From CAZGXI01 sp964529715 (GTDB taxonomy: Bacteria; Chloroflexota; Anaerolineae; Aggregatilineales; Ch27), in assembly GCA_964529715.1 (NCBI GenBank), contig CAZGXI010000026.1, positions 1 to 64,000 on the forward strand: a stretch of 64,000 bases of DNA. The letters are read 5' to 3'. The position numbers were made by a program, and so were the translations under genes. The first letter of the stretch is position 1. The number at the start of each line of letters is the position of its first letter. The notes under the pieces were generated by a model that saw only the letters and a list, made by a program, of their open reading frames with translations, was not told the origin of the DNA and did no database searches. Shown one piece after another: positions 17,065 through 24,502 of this stretch.

Positions 17065-18555
17065 ATGAGCCAAACCGTCAACTTCCTGGCGTTTGACCTG
17101 GGATCGTCTAACGGGCGTGTGATGGTAGGCCGCTGGGACGGTGCCCGTTTTGCGCTGGACGAACTGCACCGCTTTGAAAATGGTGCGGTCAACGTGCTGG
17201 GGCACATCTACTGGGACGCGCTGCGGCTGTGGACCGAGATCAAGGCCGGGCTGGCCCGCTATGCCGCCCAGTTCGACGACCCGCCCGCCGGCGTGGCGGT
17301 GGATACCTGGGGCGTGGATTATGGTCTGCTGGACCGCGCCGGCAATCTGCTCGGCAACCCGTACCACTACCGCGATGCCCGCACCGACGGCATGGTGGAG
17401 CGCGTCTTCCAGATCGTGCCGCGTGCGCGCGTCTTCGAGGTGACGGGCATCCAGTTCATGCAGTTGAACACGCTGTTCCAGTTGTTCGCCGCCGCACAAG
17501 CGCACGATCCGCAACTTGAAATGGCGGACCGGCTGCTCTTTCTGCCGGACCTGTTCGGTTATTGGCTCAGCGGGCGCAAGGTGGCCGAGTACACCATCGC
17601 CAGCACCAGCCAGATGCTCGACGCGCGGGCGCGTGACTGGGCGCATGAGATGCTATTGGAACTGGGCATCCCCACGCCCATGCTGCCGGAGATCGTGCAG
17701 CCGGGCGTTATCCTGGACCATCTGCGGCCCGAAGTTGTGGCCGACACCGGCCTGCGGCAGGCCCCGCCGGTGATCGCCGTCGGCGGGCACGACACCGCCA
17801 GCGCCGTTGCGGCGACGCCCGGCCTGGACCCGCATAGCGTATACATCAGCAGCGGCACCTGGAGCCTGATCGGCGTGGAGACGCCGGAACCGGTCATCAA
17901 CGCGCAGACGCTGGCCCTTAACTTCACCAACGAGGGCGGCGTGGCGAACACCATCCGCTTCCTCAAGAACGTCACCGGCTTCTGGTTGCTTCAGCAGGTG
18001 CGGCAACAGTGGCGCAAGGAAGGCCGCGAATATTCATGGGAAGACCTGCTCAACCAGGCCGAACGCGCCGCCCCCTTCACCAGCCTGGTCGATCCTGACC
18101 ATGATCTTTTCCTGCATCCCGACTCGATGCCCGCCGCGATCTGGGCATACTGTGAAAGCACCGGCCAGCGTAAACCGGAAAGCGTGGGCGAATTTGTGCG
18201 TTGTTGCCTGGAAAGCATGGCCCTCAAGTACCGCTACGTGATCGAGTCGTTCGAGACCTTGATCGGGCGGCGGATCGAGACGATTCGCATCGTGGGCGGC
18301 GGCAGCCGTAACCGCCTGCTGTCACAGTTCAGCGCCGATGCCTGCCAGCGCGTGGTGATCGCCGGCCCGGTGGAAGCGACCACGCTGGGCAACATCATGA
18401 TGCAGGCCATTGCCACCGGCCACCTGCCGGATGTGGCTGCTGGGCGCGCGGCGATTGCCGAATCGTTCCCGCAGGAGACGTTCGAGCCACGCCGGGGCCA
18501 GGCCGACGAATGGGATGCCGCCTACGCGCGGTTCATGGAGTTGCTGAAGGTGTAG
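17065..18555 (+). CDS. rhaB: rhamnulokinase
   Basis: A 496-residue FGGY-family kinase most like RhaB: N-terminal FDLGSSNGRVMVG (phosphate 1), VDTWGVDYGLLD, NPYHYRDARTDG, then GGHDTASAVA, ISSGTWSLIGVE and the C-terminal adenosine motif IVGGGSRNRLLSQFSADA. It phosphorylates L-rhamnulose to L-rhamnulose-1-phosphate in rhamnose catabolism. No isomerase or aldolase gene is adjacent, so the rest of the pathway must lie elsewhere. AGGGAGACAGGGGC precedes ATG 17065. An ACCGCCAAG repeat and a 200-base spacer separate it from rny, so it may have its own promoter. Confidence 0.9.
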   Translation: MSQTVNFLAFDLGSSNGRVMVGRWDGARFALDELHRFENGAVNVLGHIYWDALRLWTEIKAGLARYAAQFDDPPAGVAVDTWGVDYGLLDRAGNLLGNPYHYRDARTDGMVERVFQIVPRARVFEVTGIQFMQLNTLFQLFAAAQAHDPQLEMADRLLFLPDLFGYWLSGRKVAEYTIASTSQMLDARARDWAHEMLLELGIPTPMLPEIVQPGVILDHLRPEVVADTGLRQAPPVIAVGGHDTASAVAATPGLDPHSVYISSGTWSLIGVETPEPVINAQTLALNFTNEGGVANTIRFLKNVTGFWLLQQVRQQWRKEGREYSWEDLLNQAERAAPFTSLVDPDHDLFLHPDSMPAAIWAYCESTGQRKPESVGEFVRCCLESMALKYRYVIESFETLIGRRIETIRIVGGGSRNRLLSQFSADACQRVVIAGPVEATTLGNIMMQAIATGHLPDVAAGRAAIAESFPQETFEPRRGQADEWDAAYARFMELLKV

Positions 18556-18567
18556 CGTAGCGATCAG

Positions 18568-18600
18568 CCGTAAGGGCGAACCCATGCGTCGCCCTTACGG
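18568..18600. repeat. 12-base-stem palindrome after rhaB
   Basis: Arms CCGTAAGGGCGA (18568-18579) and TCGCCCTTACGG (18589-18600) with a 9-base loop. The AAGGGCGA/TCGCCCTT core recurs at 47205-47228. No T-run follows on the plus strand, so it is probably a dispersed palindrome that may also act as an RNA 3' end. Confidence 0.6.
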
Positions 18601-18654
18601 AGGCAGAAGGGGATGGCCAACAGGTGAGGGCAGCCGGGAACCTGCCCATCGCCT

Positions 18655-18689
18655 CTAGCTTTCAGCGATCAGCAATCAGCTGACCCCAT
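18655..18689. repeat. short CAGCNATCAGC-type repeats
   Basis: The stretch carries TTTCAGCGATCAGCAATCAGCTGAC. Similar phrases occur at 18878-18905, 20298-20335, 20528-20550 and 50845-50890. These low-complexity repeats sit just outside the larger palindromic element. Confidence 0.5.
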
Positions 18690-18862
18690 GTGCAGGTTTC
18701 AAGAACGGCAGTGCCTGTCGCCGGGGGGCACTCCCCCCGACTCAGTCTGCAAAGTCCGCTGAAGCGGACTAAAATGCAGGTCGAGACCGGGGCCGTCAGT
18801 CCACTTCAGTGGACTTTAGGTCCGTAGCCGGGGACTTGAGTCCCCGGCGTTGAAAACCTGCC
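18690..18862 (+). repeat. palindromic MITE-like repeat, copy A
   Basis: About 173 bases with imperfect terminal inverted repeats: TGCAGGTTTCAA at the left, TTGAAAACCTGC at the right. Internal perfect palindromes are AGTCCGCTGAAGCGGACT, AGTCCACTTCAGTGGACT and CCGGGGACTTGAGTCCCCGG. Copy B (20339-20526) is the same element inverted, and copy C (34441-34625) is in the same orientation. No transposase is encoded. Confidence 0.75.
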
Positions 18863-18911
18863 TATTGGGTTGACCGACCGCTAATTGCTGACCGCTGATT
18901 GCTAACGGCTT

Positions 18912-20285
18912 CTACTCGCAGCTTCCCAGGCAACGCCGGTCGTAGTAGAGCGTGTATGGCCCGCCGCCGCCGCCCACGTCCCGGATGATGATCCGCCAGT
19001 CGCCGCCGCTGCCCGCCAGCGACCCGTAGTACGCCTCCACCGGCCCCTCGCTAGCGTTGTAATCGACCTCGTAAGGCCCCCACGTGGCCGACTCGATGGT
19101 GATCACCGGGTCCCAATTGCCCAGCGCCGTGACCTCAAAATAGTCGAATGTGTTTGGCGCGACTCCGACCGGCTCGAAAGTCCACCATTCGCTGCCCCCG
19201 GCGGGCAGCGTCCCGCTGACCAGCGTGCCCAACGCGATGCGCCGCCCCCTGTACGTCAGATAGACGCCGCCCGGCGGCGTGCCTGCGAACGGCACGGCGG
19301 GGGTGGGCGTATCCGTCACCAGGGGCGGGCGGGTCGGCAGGATGGGCGTCGCGGCGCGAGTGGGCAATGCAGGCGGCGCAGCGGCTACCTGACGCGGCAG
19401 GGCTGCCAGCGGCAGAAAGGTCAGCGCCGCTGACGTGAGTGGCGATAGCGTGAGCGCCCCCTCGGCGGTCAGGCCGTCTGCCCCGGCCAGGGGAATGTAG
19501 ATTTCCAGCCCGGCCTCCGCCAGCAGCGGTGAGCCGTCAGGATGAGGCGTTTGCGCCTGGCCCTGCAACACGGCGATGGTCATGCCGCCACCTTGCAGCG
19601 CGCGGACCATCAGTGTGCCGCTGAACTGCATTACCAGGCCGTTGATTGTCAGTTCGGCGGTTTGCCCAGCAGCCGTCTGGAGCAATGCGCCGGGGACGGG
19701 CGCGCTATCGCACGATGGCTCGTCCGGCGCGCTGCGGACCTGCATCGTTCGGAAGGAGGTCGCGCCACTGTCCGCGTTGATAACAGCGGCGTCTCCATAG
19801 AGCAGCACGGTCACACCGTCGGGCGGCGGGGTGTCATCCGGCCCGGTCAGGACGCGCAGCAAGGCCGCGCTCCATGCGCCGCTGGCCGGGTCGTAGGCGG
19901 AGGCATCCACGCGCTGGACCAGGGTCAACGGCAGCCGGTCTCCCGGCGCGACGAAGGGCGGGGCCGAAGCTCCCGGCGGCAAGGCAGCGTTCACCCGCCC
20001 TGCCGCCAGGCACACCTCACCCACCGCTGTCCCCGCACAGGCAGCGTTGATTGCGGCAACAGCGTTGACGACGTTCTGGCCGCAGGAGGGCGTCGGTGAA
20101 GGGAATGGCGTTCGGGTGGGCTGCGCGGTCGGCGGCGGCGTGACGGTCGGCGGCGGCGTGGGCGTGTCGGTGGGCGTGGGCAGGGCCAGCGGCGTGAGCA
20201 GGGCCGTGTCGGGCTGGCGCTGGCAGGCGGCCAGGATCACCAGGGTGAACATCAGCAGCAAGGCGAACGGTCGGCGGGCAAGCAT
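18912..20285 (-). CDS. lipoprotein with Thr/Pro linkers, function unknown
   Basis: A 457-residue lipoprotein (signal with LAAC, C21) followed by a Thr/Pro-rich linker to residue 65. The middle, about 66-330, matches nothing I recognise; its LTINGLVMQFSGTLMVRALQGGGMTIAVLQGQA stretch loosely suggests a FecR-like beta fold. After a second TP linker, residues 370-450 (TLVSGTLPAGGSEWWTFEPVG, WDPVITIES) look like a pre-peptidase C-terminal-type beta sandwich. ATG 20285 has GGAGG six bases upstream. An in-frame extension upstream would be encoded by repeat B and is rejected. The gene is bracketed by inverted copies of the palindromic repeat. Confidence 0.75.
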   Translation of the reverse strand: MLARRPFALLLMFTLVILAACQRQPDTALLTPLALPTPTDTPTPPPTVTPPPTAQPTRTPFPSPTPSCGQNVVNAVAAINAACAGTAVGEVCLAAGRVNAALPPGASAPPFVAPGDRLPLTLVQRVDASAYDPASGAWSAALLRVLTGPDDTPPPDGVTVLLYGDAAVINADSGATSFRTMQVRSAPDEPSCDSAPVPGALLQTAAGQTAELTINGLVMQFSGTLMVRALQGGGMTIAVLQGQAQTPHPDGSPLLAEAGLEIYIPLAGADGLTAEGALTLSPLTSAALTFLPLAALPRQVAAAPPALPTRAATPILPTRPPLVTDTPTPAVPFAGTPPGGVYLTYRGRRIALGTLVSGTLPAGGSEWWTFEPVGVAPNTFDYFEVTALGNWDPVITIESATWGPYEVDYNASEGPVEAYYGSLAGSGGDWRIIIRDVGGGGGPYTLYYDRRCLGSCE

Positions 20286-20338
20286 AGCGGGCCTCCGGCA
20301 GGCAATCAGCAGTCGGCAGTCAGCAATCAGCAGACGAA
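20286..20338. repeat. CAGCAATCAGC-type repeats upstream of the lipoprotein gene
   Basis: Tandem variants of CAATCAGC and GTCGGCAGTCAGC fill 20298-20335 between the lipoprotein start and repeat B. They mirror the repeats on the other side of the gene. Confidence 0.5.
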
Positions 20339-20526
20339 ATGTACAGGTTTTGAGCGCCGGGCACTCAAGTCCCCGGCTACGGATGTAAAGTCCACTGAAG
20401 TGGACTGACATCCGCCGTCTCGACCTGCATTTTTAGTCCGCTGAAGCGGACTTTGCGGACTTAGCCGGGGGGGTGAACCCCTGGCGACCGGGGCAAATGC
20501 GGTCGTTTTTTGAAACCTGCACATTG
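20339..20526 (-). repeat. palindromic MITE-like repeat, copy B (inverted)
   Basis: About 188 bases, the inverse of copy A: AAGTCCACTGAAGTGGACT and TTAGTCCGCTGAAGCGGACT palindromes, CCGGGCACTCAAGTCCCCGG, and ends TGTACAGGTTTTGA and TTGAAACCTGCACA. It also holds the GACTTAGCCGGGGGGGTGAA block with CCCCTGGCGACCGGGG, shared with copy C. Confidence 0.75.
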
Positions 20527-20697
20527 CGTCGGCAGTCAGTCATCAGCCATTAAACAGCGGTTGACCTGACTGTAGTGTACGCCAAGACGGGGGCACAGGC
20601 GAACAGACGCCGGGGATGGGGTTCCCGGCGGCGGCTTGCCAAATCCGCGCATCGCCGTAAGATTCAAGGTGAACCCCTATTCAGGCAGGAGAGACGC

Positions 20698-22350
20698 ATG
20701 GCTCCCAAACCCATCACCCGCAACACCCTTTTCTACGGCGACAACCTGGCCGTGCTGCGCAACCACGTGCCCGACGAGTCGGTGGACCTGATCTACCTCG
20801 ACCCGCCCTTCAACTCCAACCGCAGCTACAACGTGCTCTTCAAGGACGAAAGCGGCCTGGACAGCGAGGCGCAGATCACCGCCTTCGACGACACGTGGCA
20901 CTGGGGTCGCACCGCCGAGGCGACCTATCACGCGCTGGCAACGGACGGGCTGCCCGGCGTTGCGACGGCGATGGGCGCGCTGCTGAAGTTGATCGGCAGG
21001 AACCAGATGCTGGCCTACCTGGTGATGATGGCCGCGCGGCTGGTGGAGCTGCACCGCGTGCTCAAGCCGACCGGCAGCCTGTGGTTACATTGCGATCCAA
21101 CAGCCAGTCACCACCTCAGAACCATACTCGATGCCATCTTTGGAAATGGCTGTTTTCGCAGTGAGATCATCTGGAAACGCACTTCTGCCCATAACGATGT
21201 CAGGCAGGGAGCAAGACAAGTGGGGCGGATACACGATATTTTGCTCTTTTATTCCAAAGACCCTGAGCAGTGGACCTGGAATCCTGTTTACACGAGCTAT
21301 GACCCACGCTACGTGGAGTCCAACTACCGCCATGTCGATGAAAATGGTCGGCGCTTCAAATCCACCGATCTGACTGCTGCCAAGCCGGGCGGGGACACAT
21401 CGTATGAGTGGAGGGGTAGGATACCGCCAAAGGGAAGATATTGGGCATACTCAAAAGAAAATATGCAACGATTTGAAGACGAGGGAAGAATTTACTACAC
21501 CAGGTCCGGCCTCCCCCGTCTCAAGCAGTATTTGGACGAAATGCCCGGCATTCACATTCAAAGCGTGTGGGATGATATTCCGCCTGTCAGTTCTCACGCC
21601 AAAGAGCGCCTGGGCTACCCCACGCAGAAACCGTTGGCGCTGCTGGAACGCATCATCCAGGCCAGCAGCAATCCCGGCGACTGGGTGCTCGACCCCTTCT
21701 GCGGCTGCGGAACGGCAGTCGCCGCCGCGCAAAAGCTGGGCCGTAACTGGATCGGCATCGACATCACCCACCTCTCCATCGCCCTGCAAAAGTACCGCCT
21801 GGCCGACATGTTCCCTGGCGTCGATTACGAGGTCATCGGCGAGCCAGAAGACCTCGGCGGGGCGCAGCAGCTTGCCCGCGAGGACCGCTACCAGTTCCAG
21901 TGGTGGGCGCTCTCGCTGGTGAAGGCCCGTCCTCTCGGCGGGCAGGCGGGCAGCCGCCAGGGCAAGAAGGGCAGCGATAAGGGCATCGACGGCGTGATCA
22001 CCTTCATCGACGACCAGGGCGGCGAGCCGAAGCGCGTGTTGGTGCAGGTGAAGAGCGGACACGTCAAAAGCGGCGACGTGCGCGATTTGGTCGGCGCGGT
22101 GGAGCGGGAAAAAGCGGCGCTGGGCCTCTTTCTCACGCTCGAACTCCCTTCGCGCGACATGCTCGCCGAAGCCACCGGCGCCGGGTTCTATCACTCGCCG
22201 GGTTGGGGGCGAGACTATCCCCGCGTGCAAATTCTGACCATCGAGGACCTGCTCAAGGGCGCGCAGCCTGACATGCCGCCGCAGCGCATCACCTTCAAAG
22301 AAGCCCCGCGCAGCGATCAGCCCCAGTCGGAGCAAGGACGCCTGTTGTGA
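20698..22350 (+). CDS. beta-class DNA methyltransferase fused to an Mrr-type nuclease domain
   Basis: A 550-residue protein. DPPF at 35-38 (catalytic motif IV) comes before DPFCGCGT at 332-339 (AdoMet motif I), the order of beta-class N6-adenine or N4-cytosine methyltransferases. The region between (about 130-300) should contain the target-recognition domain. Residues 410-510 look like an Mrr-type PD-(D/E)xK nuclease: KGIDG at 428-432 and VQVKSG at 449-454. One chain may therefore both modify and cut DNA. ATG 20698 has AGGAGA upstream. No separate specificity, helicase or nuclease gene is adjacent. Base composition drops sharply within the recognition region. Confidence 0.85.
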   Translation: MAPKPITRNTLFYGDNLAVLRNHVPDESVDLIYLDPPFNSNRSYNVLFKDESGLDSEAQITAFDDTWHWGRTAEATYHALATDGLPGVATAMGALLKLIGRNQMLAYLVMMAARLVELHRVLKPTGSLWLHCDPTASHHLRTILDAIFGNGCFRSEIIWKRTSAHNDVRQGARQVGRIHDILLFYSKDPEQWTWNPVYTSYDPRYVESNYRHVDENGRRFKSTDLTAAKPGGDTSYEWRGRIPPKGRYWAYSKENMQRFEDEGRIYYTRSGLPRLKQYLDEMPGIHIQSVWDDIPPVSSHAKERLGYPTQKPLALLERIIQASSNPGDWVLDPFCGCGTAVAAAQKLGRNWIGIDITHLSIALQKYRLADMFPGVDYEVIGEPEDLGGAQQLAREDRYQFQWWALSLVKARPLGGQAGSRQGKKGSDKGIDGVITFIDDQGGEPKRVLVQVKSGHVKSGDVRDLVGAVEREKAALGLFLTLELPSRDMLAEATGAGFYHSPGWGRDYPRVQILTIEDLLKGAQPDMPPQRITFKEAPRSDQPQSEQGRLL

Positions 22351-22368
22351 GGAAGGGCCGAGCCAATA

Positions 22369-22500
22369 TGCGGGTTTCGTAAAGGGCCGCCCCGGAGTTC
22401 ACTCCGGGGCTAAAAAGGATAAGCCCTCTGGGCTAACCCTATCTCAGCCCGGAGGGCTTGTTCTTCGTAACCGGGAATTTCAATCCCCGGCGCTCTGTCT
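22369..22500. repeat. GC-rich hairpin cluster, partial copies of the palindromic repeats
   Basis: Contains CCCCGGAGTTCACTCCGGGG, AGCCCTCTGGGCT with AGCCCGGAGGGCT, and CCGGGAATTTCAATCCCCGG. These match the style and partly the sequence of the A/B/C elements and of the hairpin at 44432-44468. It separates the methyltransferase and sixA, which converge here, and may stop transcription from both sides. Confidence 0.55.
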
Positions 22501-22977
22501 TCATCCGCCCAGCGCCTTCGGCGGGATCAGCCAGACCAGCTCGCCGCGCAGCGGGTCCAGCGCGGTCAGGTCCACGCGGATCAGGCTGCCCTTCTTGACC
22601 ACCAACCGCCCGCCGCCGATCAACCCTTCCACCGTGATGCTGAAATCCGGCTCGTGGCCGACCAGCAGCAGCGCCCCGGCATTGGTGTAGGCGGCGACCA
22701 GGTCGGGCAGGTTGTGCTGGTTGAAGCCGGGGGCCAGCCCGGCGTATTCCACCACCTTCACCTTGAGTTCTTCGGCCACCAGGTCGGCAGTCTGGCGGGC
22801 GCGCGTAAGCGGGCTGGTGAGGATCACGTCTGGCGCGACGCCGAGTTTACGCATCGTGCGGGCAGAAGCGCGCATTTTGTCGATGCCCGCTTTGGTCAGT
22901 GGGCGCAGGTGATCGTCGGCGGAGTCCCAGGCGGCGCGATCTTCGGCCAGGCCGTGCCGAACAAAATAAAGAATCAT
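22501..22977 (-). CDS. sixA: phosphohistidine phosphatase SixA-like
   Basis: A 158-residue histidine-phosphatase superfamily protein. The catalytic RHG sits at residues 7-9 (LYFVRHGLAEDR), with the conserved LTSPLTRARQTADLV and LLVGHEPDF motifs. SixA removes phosphate from histidine phosphotransfer proteins; small proteins of this group may also act on other phosphohistidines. Start 22977 puts the RHG at the very N-terminus, as in the family, with AGGGGGG upstream. Two large histidine kinases are encoded in the window, but a link to them is only a guess. Confidence 0.85.
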   Translation of the reverse strand: MILYFVRHGLAEDRAAWDSADDHLRPLTKAGIDKMRASARTMRKLGVAPDVILTSPLTRARQTADLVAEELKVKVVEYAGLAPGFNQHNLPDLVAAYTNAGALLLVGHEPDFSITVEGLIGGGRLVVKKGSLIRVDLTALDPLRGELVWLIPPKALGG

Positions 22978-23209
22978 GGTCAGCCCCCCTCTGGGCATGG
23001 TGATGCCTTGTGCGGGCAAAGGCCCCCACGTGCAGCCTCACGGGTATTGTAGCCAAAGCGCGCCCCCTGTCCAGAATTTCGTCGGGCGGCGCGGGCGTGA
23101 CTTTTAGCGCAGGTGTGTGTTATCTTTCCGTAGTAGATGACTAAGGTGTTTTTTGTAGCATTTGCGCCGATGGGCGAGAAATTCGCCCGGTTTGAGGAGG
23201 ATAAAGAAC

Positions 23210-24358
23210 ATGGCCGTCACCACTGCCGGATTGTCCCCGCAGGCCGTCTCGCAGGCGCAGGCCGGACTCTGGCTGCGCGACCGCAGGTGGGACCTGTTGT
23301 TCATCACGCTGAGCGTGATCGTCGTGCCGTTGCCGTATTTGGTGTATTTGCTGGGAGTGCAACTTGGCCTGCACGAGGACATCAGCCGCAACGCCGTGAA
23401 CGCCTTCGTGGCGATTGCCGTCGGCGGCCCGCACATGATGTCCACGTTCCTGCGCACGGGGCTGGATAACCAGTTCCGCACGCGCTACCCCATGCTCATC
23501 CGCTCGTCGATCATCATCCCCATCGTGGTCGTATCGCTGGCCTTTTTGAACCTAGAACTGCTGCTGACGGTGTTCTTCTTCTGGGCATCGATCCACGTGC
23601 TGCACCAGATCACCTACATCGTGGAGCTGTACAACCACAAGGAGCACGCGACGGTGCGCCGGGGCAGCGCCGTAAGCCTGTCCGCGCGCCTGATCGACTA
23701 CGCCATCATCTTCACCTGTCTGTTCCCGATGGCGGCTTACAAGATCAGCCAGGGCCAGTTCAACATCGGCGTCAACGACCTGACGCGCGTGATCCCGGAT
23801 TTCTTCGAGCAAACGTGGTTCTTCGTGACCATGTCTACCGTGTTCTTCGTGGCGCTGGCGCTGTACGTCGCCAAGACGGTGCGCGAGTACCGTCTGGGGA
23901 TCATCAACTGGCCCAAGACGGTCTTCATCGTATTCACTGTGGCGGTGGCCTTCACCATGCCCGCGCTGCCGAACCTGGACACGGCCTTCCAGGGACTTAA
24001 CACCTGGCACTCGTTCCAATACCTGGCGCTGACGTTCTACATCATCAAACTGCGCCAGCAGTACGGCGACCTGGACCGCAGCGCACCGCTGGTGGCACAG
24101 TGGAGCAAGCGAAGCAAAGACGCGCGCGGGCTATACGCCTTCAGCGCGCTGATGCTGGGCGGCTCACTGGCGGTAGGCGTAGCGGTATACCTGGTGACGG
24201 CCATCGTCTCGCCGGGCATAGACCCCAACCGCCACTTCGACATCTCGTACTACACCGCCATTCTGACCTTCTTGTGGATTCACTACTACCACGACCACTT
24301 CCTGTTCACCGACTTCGAGGCGCTGGACGGCGTGAAGTACAGTCGGGAAGCGGCCTGA
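23210..24358 (+). CDS. polytopic membrane protein with conserved-looking His motifs
   Basis: A 382-residue protein with about 8-9 hydrophobic segments. Histidines are clustered at or near membrane segments: GGPH (H75), IHVLHQ (H129, H132), YNHKEH (H143, H146), NTWH (H267) and WIHYYHDHF (H358, H361, H363). This resembles the metal-ligand spread of membrane di-iron or Brp/Blh-like oxygenases, but I cannot assign a family. GAGGAGG precedes ATG 23210 at good distance, a strong start. It stands alone between sixA and a convergent MFS gene. Function unknown; a membrane-embedded metal enzyme is my best guess. Confidence 0.7.
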   Translation: MAVTTAGLSPQAVSQAQAGLWLRDRRWDLLFITLSVIVVPLPYLVYLLGVQLGLHEDISRNAVNAFVAIAVGGPHMMSTFLRTGLDNQFRTRYPMLIRSSIIIPIVVVSLAFLNLELLLTVFFFWASIHVLHQITYIVELYNHKEHATVRRGSAVSLSARLIDYAIIFTCLFPMAAYKISQGQFNIGVNDLTRVIPDFFEQTWFFVTMSTVFFVALALYVAKTVREYRLGIINWPKTVFIVFTVAVAFTMPALPNLDTAFQGLNTWHSFQYLALTFYIIKLRQQYGDLDRSAPLVAQWSKRSKDARGLYAFSALMLGGSLAVGVAVYLVTAIVSPGIDPNRHFDISYYTAILTFLWIHYYHDHFLFTDFEALDGVKYSREAA

Positions 24359-24377
24359 GAGACCTGGAGCGTGTTAT

Positions 24378-24430
24378 GAACTCTTCGAGTTCGTGCCGTT
24401 GGAACGCCGGGGACTCAAGTCCCCGGCGAG
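24378..24430. repeat. partial palindromic repeat, copy E
   Basis: GAACTCTTCGAGTTCG, GCCGTTGGAACGCC and CCGGGGACTCAAGTCCCCGG in series. The same order occurs at 36843-36893 (copy D). It lies between convergent genes. Confidence 0.6.
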
Positions 24431-24502
24431 CAACGTGCTCAGCCGTTGCGTTCAAACCCTACCCCTGACAGGCCAGGGGGTGAGGGCTGCAAGCTGCCGG
24501 GA

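Noticed and set aside
18655..20550. A CRISPR array near the lipoprotein gene
   Set aside because: Repeat units vary in length and sequence, there are no regular unique spacers, and no cas genes are near.
20698..22350. A full type I or type III restriction locus
   Set aside because: No separate specificity, helicase or restriction subunit flanks the methyltransferase-nuclease fusion.
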